64,000 nucleotides of DNA, from NCBI GenBank assembly GCA_014773175.1, contig VXCM01002523.1:62001-126000 (forward strand). The letters are read 5' to 3'. A program made the translations under genes and the position numbers. Positions 12,601-24,880 of the stretch are shown piece after piece. The notes beneath the pieces were generated by a model, which ran no database searches, was not told the origin of the DNA, and was given only the letters and a program-made list of their open reading frames with translations. How positions within the stretch are numbered: the first letter of the stretch is position 1; every line of letters starts with the position of its first letter. Origin of the DNA: Lucifuga dentata (taxonomy: Eukaryota > Chordata > Actinopteri > Ophidiiformes > Bythitidae).

Positions 12601-13233
12601 ACAGCACCTGGAATCAGCACCACAAAAAAAAAAAAAAAAANAAAAAAAAAAAAAAAAACACCAAGTGGACCCTAGACAGGTTTCTCGACTGAGCGCTTCT
12701 TCTCACCTGCAGAGGAACACTTTGTTCAGTGAAATGCTGTTTGGCACTTTTACCTTCTATTTTTTGCCTCATTTCTGTGTTATTTATGCACTTGTATTCA
12801 CAAGGATATGTGAGGAAACTCTAAGGGGTTTAACAAAGAAATAGCAACTCTAATTTAGGCATGAGATAAAATTACATGCAAGTGAAATTCCCATTGTGAA
12901 TGCACATCAGATTCCTGCACCGCTTTCTGAGGATTGCTAATAAAATATGCAAAAAATAACTGGATGTCAATGTTTCCCACAGGTTGAAAATTTACAATTT
13001 ACTTGTGGCGGATTCAGTGATAACCTTACCGAGAATTGAAGTTGTTGACCAGGTGGGGCTTATACAAAATGGGACGACCGAGAATTAAGTTGTCGGTGGA
13101 ACGAAACGGGACGCACACAGATAGTGGAGCAGTCGGACATTCGCTTTCTCCGCTTTCTCTTTCGTGGGGCCATCCAAGTACAGCCTATGTATGGGAAACA
13201 CTAGATATGCAGTGGGGTGATTGACCATATTGC

Positions 13234-13834
13234 TTAAAGGACAATACCAGCGATTTGGAAAAGCTACTACTGTAGCGGTAAATTTCAGAAGTTTATTTCC
13301 TATCTTCCAACCTGCCATTGCTATCAGTTCATTCCAGTATGCTATAAAAATCAACTTGTAGAGACTTGAAACATGCTTGAGATACATAATCCACNTTCAT
13401 TCCAGTATGCTATAAAAATCAACTTGTAGAGACTTGAAACATGCTTGAGATACATAATCCACAGACACAGAACACTATGTCTGTGAATTTTTTGTTTGTT
13501 GAAGTAACTTTATTTAACTGGTCCAACGCAGAGCTGCACAGAAGACAATGTATGTCTCCACCAGGGAATACAGTGCCAGGAGAAGACAGCGCTTAAGGAT
13601 TAAGATGACTGCCCTTCTACATTTAGATATAAGTGTTTGTAGATGAAACATTTAATTTTAAGGGGGGTGCATCAACTGAACATTTGATTTTGAAAGATAA
13701 GGAGATTTTGCAAAATTACAAGAAAACTATATTTGGTTAGGTTTTCTGTTTTGGAAATTGGCTGTCTAACATAATGTGTATGTGGATAGTATTTATTGGG
13801 CTTGAACATGCAAACTCAGCGGTACATTATTTAA
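13234..13834 (+). mobile_element. TTAA element copy 1 (subfamily A, + orientation)
   Basis: Starts TTAAAGGACAATACCAGCGA. Left arm contains CCTGCCATTGCTATCAGTTC; right arm contains the AACATTTGATTTTGAAAGAT block. Ends in a mutated terminus followed by TTAA. N at 13395 separates two 67-bp copies, an assembly artefact. No coding capacity. Confidence 0.8.
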
Positions 13835-14533
13835 AAAGATTTCAGAGGTCTGTCTATCAGTCATTTTTATCCGTCTCTACTTGTTAATGACACATTATTG
13901 GCCAGCTAATAACTGCATTAAAATTACACACGCTGCTGATTCTAGCTAGAGCCTGGCCATGGTAAAGTACACCGTAACAATGATAAAACTTTCCTCCCAC
14001 TACAGGGTGACCTGCTGGGCAGATTTGTGATGTGTTGTGTTGCCTAGAAACAGCACTGCTCCTCTACAGGGGTGAGGAGAAGAGAGTTTCTGGGAAGGGC
14101 AAATAGTCAGATGCATGCTGTTTGTGCCCCTTTCATTTTGTTTGGCTCCAAAATGTTGTTCAAGTCAGATAATTGTAGCGTATTAGTCACTTAGCATTTA
14201 AGCTTTCAGATGGCGCATTTTAGAAGCCACACACACATCGTTAGTGCAAATTTACTTCGAAGCACCATGTTCCAGAACATTTTGTGTGCTCCGTTAGTAG
14301 TTCTGCTCTTCCTCCAAGCTGTCAATTGTGATTATGTCAAGAGAGGTTGTGTTGGGAGTGTGTGTGTGTGTGTGTGTGTATGTGTGTATGGGATTAACTA
14401 TATCCATCAATCCCAGTGGGTCATTCTATGGTCAAAATCCTCAACCGACCTCATCCTCCGACATCATCACAGTATGAATGGGGTCAGGGACTGCTGCCTG
14501 GAGCTGCCAAGCTTAGATAACTACTGTGAGAAT
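13835..14533. other. intron between TTAA elements, with a GT tract
   Basis: A (GT)n tract lies at about 14356-14388. Nothing else is recognised. Confidence 0.6.
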
Positions 14534-15070
14534 TTAAAGGACCATACTGGTGATTGTGCATGTTTGAGCCCAATCGATTGTATACGTTACTGACAATTTC
14601 CAACACATAAAACTGTTTTTTAGTTTACTTGTTATTTTTTCAAATCCAGTAATCTTTCATATTCAGGTGATACACCCACCTTAAAATTCAGTGTTTCGCC
14701 TTCTAACACTTTTGCACAATTGCAGAAAGTACTTTAACTTCTTGGTAAAAGCCGTCTTCTCCTGGGACTATATTCCTTGGTGGAGACATATGTTCCGTGC
14801 AGCTCCATGTTAGATCGGTTAAATAAAATTACTAGACGTGTTGTTCACTGAGATGGATTACGTATCTCAGGCATGTTTCAAGTCTCTACTAGTTGATTTT
14901 TATAGCGTACTGGAATGAACGGAAGCCAGTGACAGTCTGGAAGGTAGGGAAAAAAAATTCTAATACTTACAGATACCAGCAGTATATTTTGGGAAATGTT
15001 GTCAGCAACATAACGTATTGGAGTTGTATATATTGAACTATTATGCAAAATCGCTGGTATGCTCCTTTAA
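14534..15070 (-). mobile_element. TTAA element copy 2 (subfamily A, - orientation)
   Basis: TTAAAGGACCATACTGGTGA at the left and TCGCTGGTATGCTCCTTTAA at the right form the terminal inverted repeat. The arm order is reversed relative to copy 1. Confidence 0.85.
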
Positions 15071-16563
15071 AGCCAGATCAGCATCTAATTACCCACATAC
15101 TAACTGCATTTCCAGAGAGCGTCTTCTACAGTACATCTTATTTGAATCAGCTGCTCTCTGCACTCAAGCTGGATTTTATATTATATACATCCAAAGTCAC
15201 TACAGTGTCGGACTGCAACAGGATGCTGTTGCTGAGGGGAAATTCAGACGTACAGTAAGAAGGCTGTGGTGAAAGGAGGCAGCATCAATTCAGGTTTCAT
15301 GAGTCATCGGCATGACCAGCACCCACTCATTTAGAGTGAATGCAACATGAGTCAGCTTTTAGTACAGTGGACCTCAGAACGCTGAAAGCCGTCACACTTT
15401 GTCCAATTTGCTAAATTTGATAATAGATTGTGTATATAGCACGTAAACTGAAAAGACACCAAAGTTTGTGCACATTTTAGTCCATTTATGAAGCTCTTAC
15501 CTGTCTGTTGCATATTGTATATACGTTTTAGCCGACTGCTTTCCAAAGCATACATCCAGTTTCAGATGTCTGTATGTGTTATGCCGATCTTTCATCTAGT
15601 GGTTTCCATTCATTTCCAAAAAAAAAAAAATCCATTTGTAGAGACTTAGAAACTTCTTGAGATATGTAATACATCACAATAAACATAAAGTCCTACTTAT
15701 TTTTTAATTGTTCATTTTTTTTTCAGCAAAGTCTAACCATGTGGTGTGTTCATGTGTCAGTCGGAAACTGTGATGTCCAAGACTTGAGCGTCATTGATTT
15801 CCATATGATTCAACATTAAAAACAAAAAAACAAAAAAAATGATCTGAAATCTACTACTAAAAACTTACTTTTTGGTAAGTTTTCAGGAAATATTTCCAGA
15901 TCCACAATAATTATTAACACTTCAGTAACATTGGTCACTATCATTGGCGCGTAGAAATTTATTATATTCTGTCTGTGGTTTTGCCAAAATGAAATATTAA
16001 AATAGACTCAGCTGCAACTAACACTCGTTTTAAGTAGTGATTAATGTTTTCAACTAAACATTTAGTCTGTAAAATGACAAAACTAAAGAGAAAAGCTACG
16101 TGTTCAATGTGAGCTCAAGTTGCTTGTTCAGACCAACAGTAAAACAAAACCCAAATGTGTTCAATTTACAGTTATATGAAGCAGAACTTCAAGCAGATCA
16201 TCATGTCTGAGATGTTACGGTGTAGATTCACAAAATGAAAGTTCTAATGATCTTTCCATGTTACAGTGCTACAAATAGCACTTTCAGATCTTGCTGTTTT
16301 GCAGCAATAAACTGTTTGATGGCAGGAGGAGGTTGAGGTATGAGAGTAGGTTGCAGGCTGTGATGAGAAAGTCTGACTCGTTTTTATTTTAGCGGCCCGT
16401 CTGATCCAGCTGGGCATTTTACTGTTGAGTAGTTCCAGGAGAAAAAGTCAATATCTGACCTAAGCGTCAGCTGTATCATAGCACCTCATCCTCTTCCCTG
16501 ATTTTCCTTTTGTGTTTCTCTGTAGCTTTACCTTGCTTCCTATCACTTGCTTTCCGCACTTCT
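15071..16563. other. intron, nothing recognised
   Basis: AT-rich unique sequence with A runs near 15620 and 15820. A segment near 15635-15670 (TTTGTAGAGACTTAGAAACTT) resembles the TTAA element interior and may be a small fragment. Confidence 0.5.
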
Positions 16564-17185
16564 TTAAAGAACCATACTGGTGATTTTGCATGTTGAAGCC
16601 ATTACTGACAACCATTTTCCAGAAAATAAAACTGTATTTTAGTTTTTCTGTTATTTTTCCAAATCTCCTAATCTTTCAAAATCAAATGTTCAGGTGATAC
16701 ACNATTTTAGTTTTTCTGTTATTTTTCCAAATCTCCTAATCTTTCAAAATCAAATGTTCAGGTGATACACCCACCTTAAAATTAAATGTTTCGCCTACTG
16801 CTTCCAAATGTGGAAGAGATGGTAGTTTAAACTTTTTCAGCAAAAGTCTTCTGAGACTTATGTCTCCTGGTGGAGACATACATTTTGTTCTGTGCAGCTC
16901 TGTGTTGGACCAGTTAAATAAAGTTACTTTGCTCTGGTGGATTACTTATCTCAAGCATTTTGAAGTCTCTACAAGTTGATTTTAATGGAGTACTGGGATG
17001 TATGTCACCACCAGGAAGTATAGTCTCAGGAGAAGCTGGCTTTTAAATATGCAAAATTAAAAACGACTGTCCCTTCTATGTTCAGACATATGTGTTATCA
17101 GGCCAAATGTTGAAATTTAAGGTGGGTGTCACACCTGCACATTTGATTGTGAAGGATTAGGAGATTTGGCAGGATAACATCCAAA
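16564..17185 (-). mobile_element. TTAA element copy 3 (subfamily A), rearranged fold-back
   Basis: Starts in - orientation (TTAAAGAACCATACTGGTGA). After the left-arm segment it switches near 16999 to the right arm in + orientation (CACCACCAGGAAGTATAGTC ... GGAGATTTGGCAGGATAAC). Right-arm sequence is therefore present at both sides in opposite directions, and the far terminus is missing. N at 16703 separates two 67-bp copies. Confidence 0.75.
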
Positions 17186-20100
17186 ATGAATGAATTGATA
17201 AATTGATGAATGAAGTGAATTGATAAATGGGATCATGTTACTAGCTGTACTCAGGATAATTCATTCACTTCTGAGCAAATTTTCAATTCATTCCACACAT
17301 CCTTTTTCAGGTGTATACACACACACACACACACACACATATAGACACACACTCTCTCTTCCTTCTCCTCCCCCACCTTAACTTCACCACGCACTCTGAG
17401 CGGAAAATATAAATAAATAAGGAAGGTGGGGGCGGCATATCCGTTCAGTTCTCTGTTCAGTAAAGCTGCTGAATCGATGGACAGTTACCACGGTAACAGG
17501 GAGGCTGGCACCAAAAATATATGCTATACAACATCTTTAATACCTCCCCTTGCATTCAGCTTGCCAACTGGTGCATCTTCCCACATAAACCACGTTCTAA
17601 AGTCACTCCCCAAGGCAGGATGCATGCCATGCTGCCTCAGGTAAATATTCCCAAGTGTGCACGTTGAGAAATCAAATAAAGAGTCTCAATCAAATCCAAA
17701 ATTATTATAAAGCTTAGGTTAATATGCGTTGCACTAAATTAATTTCATGCGGTCACAAAATTGACCGTCACCTATCTCTCTGACCCATTATTGAAAAAAC
17801 AAATTAAGTTGATTAGTCCAGCTCGTTTTGACCTCAGGCGCAGGCCATCTGCAAAGCGAATGCAGCATGAAGACGACCTGCTGCATGACTTTTAATAATT
17901 TTGCATCTAGCTTTATCTAGAAGAATAGAGTCACTGAATTTAAATAATAATAATAATAATAATGCTTTAAAATATTTTGCCTTTTATACGAAAGGCTTCT
18001 TCTAACTGTAGCTTGAACAGATAGTGCCATTTATTCCCAAAAGGTAGACACACCCATCAACACTCCTTCTCAAAATTATCCCAGAACTTCCCTGGCCTTG
18101 ATGTCTCCCTCCCCTCCTTTTCCACATCTCCACATCATCAGGCAGATGCTTTCCATGCATTATCTTATGCTGCTGGATTGAATCAACCATCTTTTTTTCA
18201 CTCCAGTCTCTGTGCTTACACTGTACGTTGTGGTCGATAAACCCGATCGGGGTATTAATACTGTACATTTAAACCAGGGGTACTCAAATCCAAATCTTAA
18301 AGGTCCACAAAGAGAATTTTCAGTAAGACAAAGGTCTGTTTATTAAAGTCAGCCAAGCCAGAGTTGGATTGGAATCCTAATTTTTACTGGGAATTTAAGG
18401 TGTCGAGCGGGGAGGGGGGGTGCGGACAAAACTAGCGTTGCTATCATCTCTCAATGAGCCCAGCGCCGTGTCAACCCATCATTGTCATGGAGATGACAGG
18501 ACACTGAATGTGATTGGACCAAACCAAAGCTGAGTAGAATTCTCGCACAGACCGTGGAGCAGTCAGACATTTGGTTTCTCTTTCTCCCTCTGAATTTTGA
18601 CTCGCTGTGTCACAGTGATGTCTCACAGATACTGTAATACAAATAATACATATGAAAAGTATAATTTTCTCAGAGTCCAGAGACAATTGTGGTTCGGTCC
18701 GGATCTGAACCGGAGTCTGCACTTTGAGGGTGACTGGTTTAAACAGAACCTCCGCTTGGCTTTGTCCGATGACAATTCCAATAAAATTTCATTGAAAAAC
18801 ATGGCTGCACCTGTAATTCACAACATAGAAGGCAAAACTAGCTGCTGATAAATCAGATTTAAGTCCAAGAAGAAGAGGAAACGGGAGGATTAAAGAGAAG
18901 AGAAAATGAAGAAGGTGCTATGCTATATTGACAACAAAAAGATAGACAAAGTCCATTCTGCTTTGTTGCCACAGCTCTGCAACCTGCTTTCAATTTTTTC
19001 GGCCGAAAAACGTACAGTGTCTGCTTGGCTTAAGATGAACCTTCACATACAGCTAGAGTTGTTCAATCTAGGACAGAACAACAACAACATGCTTTTTGAG
19101 AATTTCCTCAAGGTTCAGTGTTTTATCTTGCAGTCAGGTTCTTCATCATTGATTAAGCTGAGCTGAATTTGTCTATTAAGACCCCATTTCCTTTTTTAGC
19201 GTATAATATTATAATACATAAATATACACTGCCATTAATAACAGGCTACAGACAGCAAATAATTAGAAGTGGCTCCTGTCTTTACTCAGTATCCAAAAAA
19301 AGAAAATATATTTATAGAATCAAACTTTTTTGTATTTTTCCAAAGAAGGGTGGCAGTATGTCGACAAACAAGATGGCTCATTGATTCTCCCTTTGAGTTT
19401 ATTTTAGGTTTTCCGGTTGTCAGAATTAGCTCTCTGCTCAAACCTGCATTGGTGTGGTGTTACTTGTTTACTTGTTTTTTTTTCTGCAGACCACTATAGA
19501 ATGACAGCGTGGAGTACTGTCAGTTATGTAATGCCGAGAGAGAGAGAGAGAGAGAGAGAATTCCTCCAAGGTGGTGTGCAACATGTTGCAAATAAAAATA
19601 ATCTGTAGTTGTTTTTTTTTCCCAGTGTGCCTTGCTGTCGAGTCCTCATAAACACACCACACGCACGCACACACACATCTGCTCATGTGCCACGCATTCA
19701 TGTCACATTTCCTTCTCTTTGCGCACTCAGACACACACAAGCTTGTCCTGCTTCGCTTTGATCCTCCTTTAATTCCCAGTGAATCCTGCACATTCAGCCA
19801 CCGTTTGCCTCCGTCCTCTTCTTCTCCCTGTGAGATGCACAATTTCACTCTCTCCCCCACTCGACAGCTGAGTCCTGCCCGCTTGCCTGTGAGCTACGAT
19901 GGAGCTTTGCATCAAGTGAAGGGTGCTTCTTTCTTTCTTTCTTTCTTTCTTTTTTTTTGGGGGGGGGAGCTTTTTTTTTGGTGTTTCAGATTTCCCCCCA
20001 GCAAACGGGGTCTTGTCGTTCCAGCACAGCAGAATCAGAGGAGAGTTTGTCTCGCTCAGGGATGCTGCCACCTCCGCCTCATCTAACGCTGCAGCTACTT

Positions 20101-20193
20101 TCTTTGCTTCTTCTTCCTCATCCATGAAGGCACTTTAGCATTATCTCTCCCCCCACAACCCCCCAGCATCCTTCATGTTACTAGAACACTGCC
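17186..20193. other. intron upstream of exon B
   Basis: Holds CA tracts (17315-17352), the X-box at 17484, a (TAA)n run (17945-17962), a GA tract (19540-19558) and a (TTTC)n run (19930-19950). CAGGGGTACTCAAATCC at 18276 resembles a hAT-type terminus, but I found no partner end. From about 19620 on, the sequence is C/T-rich and probably includes the 5' UTR of exon B. Confidence 0.5.
17484..17497. promoter_or_regulatory. perfect X-box (RFX-type) palindrome
   Basis: GTTACCACGGTAAC fits the RFX-factor X-box consensus GTNRCC-N(0-3)-RGYAAC with a 2-nt spacer and is symmetric in its half sites. It lies in a moderately GC-rich stretch (about 17420-17640) 2.7 kb upstream of exon B. RFX factors act at such sites in ciliated and neuronal cells; use here is inferred from the motif alone. 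Confidence 0.4.
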
Positions 20194-20235
20194 ATGTTTT
20201 TTGCATGCTACTGTGCCCTGCGATCAGACATGAAG
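20194..20235 (+). CDS. dlg2: dlg2 alternative first coding exon B (PSD-93 alpha N-terminus)
   Basis: The ATG at 20194 encodes MFFACYCALRSDMK (14 codons) and is followed by the donor AAG|GTAAGG at 20236. Mammalian PSD-93 alpha begins MFFACYCALRTNVK, so the match is close and includes the CYC cysteine pair (Cys5, Cys7) that is palmitoylated for membrane and synaptic targeting. It ends in phase 0 and should splice to 54592. The stretch before it (about 19620-20193) is pyrimidine-rich with C and T runs and is the likely 5' UTR/promoter side; a small upstream ATG at 19900 (Met-Glu-Leu-Cys-Ile-Lys-stop) could act as an upstream ORF. The start is fixed by homology; the ATG has a C at -3, so its context is moderate. 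Confidence 0.92.
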
Positions 20236-20506
20236 GTAAGGGACTTCAGGGAGTGTGTACGTGTGCGTGCATGTGTGTTGGGGGTGGGAGGGGGGGGAGC
20301 TGGAGTGGAGAATGTGCGTGTGGTTCCACGTGAAGCTCAGCGTGGGAACAGAGACAAACTTGTGGGGCTGCAATGTAGATTGGGTTTTATCTTTTATCTC
20401 TGCACGTGCTCAGAACGACTCTCATTGCTCTTATGTAACTCAAAATTAGAAAGCCGTATGAGTAGTCATTTTTTGTGCATCATTTTTATTGAGGATACAG
20501 TAGCCT

Positions 20507-21069
20507 GTAAAGGAGCATACCAGCGATCGTGCATGTTTGAGCCTAATATACACAATCCACATATACGTTACGTTAGTGACAATCATTTCCCAAAATATAC
20601 TACTTTCACAATGAATTTTAGATTTTTTTTCCTATGTTCCAGACTGCTATTGGCTTCAGTTCATTCCAGTACACTATTAAAATCAACTTGTAGAAACTTG
20701 AAACACGTTTGAGATACGTAATCCATCACAGCAAACAACACTTGTAAGTATATAAGTGTTTTTTGCTGACTTAACTTTGTTTAACCAGTCCAACATGGAG
20801 CTGCACAGAAGATGTATTTCTCCAGAAGGAAATATAGTCCAAGGGGAAAACAGCTTTTATGGAGCGATTACATTACAATCATGCATAAGTATTAGAAGGC
20901 GAAATGCTGAATCACATGAACATTTGATTTTGAAGGACTATGGGTTTGAAAAAATAACAGGGAAAACTAAAATATGGCGTTTCGGAAATTGGTTGTCAGG
21001 AATGTAACATGCAGGTTGTATACAATATATTGGGTTCAAACATGAATGGCTGCCGGTATGGTCCTTTAA
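20507..21069 (+). mobile_element. TTAA element copy 4 (subfamily A, + orientation)
   Basis: Begins GTAAAGGAGCATACCAGCGA only 271 bp after exon B and ends GGCTGCCGGTATGGTCCTTT-AA. Both arms are present. Confidence 0.85.
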
Positions 21070-23990
21070 ATCCATCAGCAGAAGAAAGAGGCATTACACA
21101 GCTCTGATCTTTTTTATCACCTCCACCTTTTAACCTCGGCTGATGTAAGAGTGAGCCCAGCCTGCTAAGTAGGCTCAATGGGAAGCTTTGATCACTCACT
21201 CCTGCAAAAGCTGACCAGATTTAGCAGCCATGCTAACAGCAGCTAGCGTGTTACATTATTCCACAGTCAGGAGCACAGTTGCTGTCATAAAATTAGCACT
21301 CCTGCATCGGAGCATAAGGAGTCGATGTAGCTGGAAATGTATGAAATACTGGTCCGTTCTCACACACAGCATATCACACACATTAACATTAGCGGCGTGT
21401 GTTACATCAGCACCACATGACTTTCCTCTTATTGCTTCCTCTCCTGCCCTCATGTCACCAGAAGAATTCATCTCATTTTATGTCCTCTGGGTGGCTGCTC
21501 TGTGCATGTTTGACCAGGGTTTGGTTTGTAAAAAATGGGATGAACAGACTTTGTGCCATGAATTGTATGTTTGTGTTTCCTGTTGTTTTGATGGCTAATT
21601 AACACATCTGCATATGCGATTGTGGGTGGCGAAAAAAAAACAAAAAAACATTTAGAACCAGAAGCAGAGCCATGACTTTGATTCTAACAGCTTTTGATAC
21701 TTAAAAGAAATAACCACAGACCACGGCTGGATCATATTACACACAAAACTGTAATAACTTTATTGTATTACATAAATTCAAGTCACATTGTTTAACTTGA
21801 TAGGATCTGTTAAAGTCACAACAGACCATTTTATTACCACAGCCTCTTCCTGCTTGAATTAAATGTTACAGTGTGCAACATCCTGTGAACATGCCTAAAA
21901 AATTTGATGTATTTATAATATTTTTTTTAAAGGCTTGAAATCTACCACAATTTCTATGCAGTACACCTGATATCTATACGCTATACTGAAAATAAAATAC
22001 AAATGTGAACCACAACAACATGAAAACTGATTGATCAGATCATGAGAATTTCGCAACATAAAACGGGAACGCAGATAATAAAAGGTTAAGAAATCCTGTG
22101 CTAATGTCAGAAAATGAAAGTAGCAGTAATGTGAACACTGCACATAGCGACTCGAAATAAAGGAATCAAGTCAAACAATCTCCCATTATAATGAGCGTCC
22201 TGAAGGAGAGGTTGCACATTTATTGCAGGGGATCAGCCAGATGGGGGGAGAGAGACGAGCTCCTTCATTATCTCTGTGCTCTCTCGCTTTTTTCTCCCTC
22301 CAACATCTTCTATCAATGGCAACCTTAGTTGTTGTAGAGAAGCAGTGACATTTACATCTGGTTTAAATGAAACCACAGGTGATGCAGAATCATTATAAAT
22401 GGCATTAGAAATTACTTTTATGGAGGGATCAAATGGATTATTTCCATCCACTTGGGCTGGCAGTTTGGTTGTGATGCACGGACAGACAATCATTACCTTC
22501 CTGGCGGCCAAGCAATACACTCCAAATATCAGTGAAAACCTAGAAGCTAATTTGATTTCATTTGATGGTGGGTGATGAATCCTCACATTTATCAAGTTTC
22601 TCTCTTTCCCTTTGTTTTCTGAACGCAGCAGAGGACTCAGCAGTGTTCACATTCCTGTTCCCTGCCTCCCTCTTCAGAAATGAAGAAAATGAAATGTCCC
22701 TCCATCGGCTCTCTCTGTGTGATCAATAATTGATTGATCCGGTGGTGCTGTTTTGCAGCAGTTTCTGTGCAAACCGGCATAAATCAGTAATGATGCTGGG
22801 GATAGAAACGTCGTGCATCCGATGGGATTAATTTTTTTTTTGGAAATCTTTAATCGCTCCTTGTAAAATGTGTTATCTGACCTGCAGTTTAAAAAAAACA
22901 TCTGTCTTGTTTCAAAATATGTTAACGCTGGGAATTTAGGAGCTGTACGCAGGGACGCGAGCATATGATCTGAATAAAACATCTAATGGTAGTACATCAG
23001 AGACATTTCATATTAATGTAGATGAAGGAAATAGTTCTTTGCGCTTACTTGCGTACTTGTTCTTTATTTCAATTTCAACATTTGCAGTGTATCAATTTTT
23101 GTATAGCCACAATCAGAACATTAGATGCTCTAATGTAAACTTAAACAAGGCTTTCAGACTGGAGCTCGCTCATCATAGTTAGCAGCCTCTTGATCATGTT
23201 GCATTGTTATAACTTTTGTGATACATGCATGAATAAGTCCAGGTTTCTGCCTAGAAAACTGACATTAAACACATGCATAAAGCAAGCTTTAATAAGGAGG
23301 CATCCATTTCCAGTTATTTTCACAGATAAAGCTGCTGAACATCTGTTGGTTTTGAAACCTGCCTGCAACAACTGTGAAAGCCATAACGGCAGTTTAGACG
23401 ACTTTAAACAGTATCTTGAGCACTTGACAGTTTCAGACACCAAAGAGTCTAATTCTCTCTCTCTTTAGAGAGGTTTAGCATTCAGAGATGCTTCACTGTT
23501 GGAGGACCAGTGTGTATGTATTCCAGCCCTTCTCTGGTTAGACTACAGAGCTCTGAGTCAATATACTGATGCAAGTACTCATCAACTGACCTGTAAGCGC
23601 TAATAGGAAACACCATACTTAACATCACAGTAATCATTATAAAGATATATTCCTCACTATAAAGCACACATCAAACTCTTTTTAGGCATAGATGTTCTAT
23701 TTATTACATAAATAGAACACCAATACAGTTTAATATGAGTCTTTCTGTATTCATTTATTGATAAAACAGTATAGGAATAGAACACGGCATAGCGTTTTAA
23801 TGCAAATTGTGCCGCGGATACGCTCGATCGTTTAGATGGCTTTATGATTTCAATCTAAATATTCTGTGAATGTGCTCAATATTCCATAAGATGACATTTA
23901 CCACAAGACATCAATTTGTCAGCAGCAAAATATATAACAGGTCTGTTCCATCCACCCATCCATCCACTTTCTTCACTTACCTGAGAGCGG
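21070..23990. other. intron, mostly unique sequence
   Basis: No recognised mobile element. The part at about 22180-22800 is richer in sequence complexity (ATAATTGATTGATCCGGTGG, GGCATAAATCAGTAATGATG) and looks like conserved noncoding DNA. The minus-strand open frame at 22233-22595 has no splice borders and no known family. Confidence 0.45.
22180..22830. other. possible conserved noncoding element
   Basis: Unique, moderately GC-balanced sequence with several homeodomain-like cores and no repeat or coding features. Conservation cannot be judged from one sequence. Confidence 0.18.
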
Positions 23991-23999
23991 GTCGCGGTG

Positions 24000-24880
24000 G
24001 CAGCAGACTGAGCGCTCAGCCCATGTCCCTGTCCTCAGTCAGGTTCTCCAGCTCAACCTGGGGGATCCCAAGATGTTTCCAAGCCAACTGAGAAATGTAA
24101 TCTCCTCTAGAGTCCTGGGTCTGCCCCTAGGCCTCCTCCCAGTTGGATGTGCCCGGTAGGCCCCCCTTGGGAGATGACTGGGGGGCATCCTCATCAAACG
24201 CCCAAACCCCTCAGCTGACGCTTTCGACACGAAAGAGCAGCAGCTCTACTCCAAATCTCTCCTGGATATCAATGCTTCTCACCCAGTCCCTGAGGGTGAG
24301 CCCTTGACGCCCTTTGGAGGAGCCTCATTTCAGCCGCCTGTATCCGTGATGTTGTCCTTTCTGTCACTACCCAGAACTCATGACCATAGGTGAGGACTGG
24401 AACATAGATTGACTGGTAAATGGAGAGCCTTACCTTCAGGCTTCTACACCATGACGGTCTGGTACAACATCCACAGGACCTCAGATGCTGCACCAATCCA
24501 ACTGTCAGTCTCACGCTCCATTTTACCCTCACTCATGAACAAGATCCCAAGATACTTAAACTCCTTCACTTGGGACATCAACTCTCCTCTCACCTGGAGG
24601 GCACAATCCACCTTTTTCCTGCAGAGAACCATGGCCTCAGACTTGAAGGTGCTGATTCTTCATACTTAGCCTCAAACCCACTCAATCCATGTCAGAGGTC
24701 ACTGATGAAGCCATCATCATCATCATCGTCATCATCATCATCACATCATTGGCAAAAAGCAGAGATGTGATTCTGATGTCACCAAACTGGACACCCTCCA
24801 ATCCCCGACTGCATCTTGATATCCTGTCCATGAAAATCACAAACAGGACAGGTGATAAGGGGTATAGGGATCACCGGTCT
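24000..24880 (-). pseudogene. decayed non-LTR (LINE) reverse transcriptase, 3' part
   Basis: On the minus strand, successive frames encode LSPVLFVIFMDRISR, SLLFANDV, EFKYLGILFMSEGKMER, SIYQSIYVPVLTYGHEFWV, SRIQAAEMRLLQRA and PTGRRPRGRPRT. This order is the palm, thumb and C-terminal part of a widespread teleost LINE reverse transcriptase. The catalytic F/YADD box is FAND (24745-24756), losing the first aspartate. Frames change at least twice, and an ATG-triplet run (24705-24745) is expanded next to the catalytic box. The element ends near 23950 in CCATCCA repeats, the complement of a TGGATGG tail. Only a 5'-truncated, inactive fragment remains; I do not assign a clade. Confidence 0.85.
24705..24745. 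repeat. (CAT)n microsatellite inside the LINE
   Basis: CATCATCATCATCGTCATCA-type run expanded within the reverse-transcriptase frame (Met and Thr codons on the minus strand). Confidence 0.8.

Larger units (their letters stand above)
6478..13233. other. long intron stretch, mostly unique sequence
   Basis: Nearly free of recognised mobile DNA. It holds the tail of a SINE (about 7204-7240, GACCCTGACCAGGATAAC then ATGG units), a perfect hairpin (9129-9160), GA and A runs near 9545-9580, a (GAT)n run (10390-10410), and an A tract with an N (12624-12658). Two conserved-looking segments are listed separately. None of the open frames has splice signals or a familiar protein. Confidence 0.5.

Noticed and set aside
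17426..17644. 72-codon frame ending at CCTCAG|GTAAAT as an exon
   Set aside because: No similarity, no plausible acceptor or promoter, and the phase at the donor does not fit the shared exon; the GC-richer patch is better read as regulatory.
18276..19166. hAT-like element or host gene around the frames at 18597-19166
   Set aside because: CAGGGGTACTCAAATCC resembles a hAT terminus but no matching far end or target duplication was found, and the peptides match nothing I can name.
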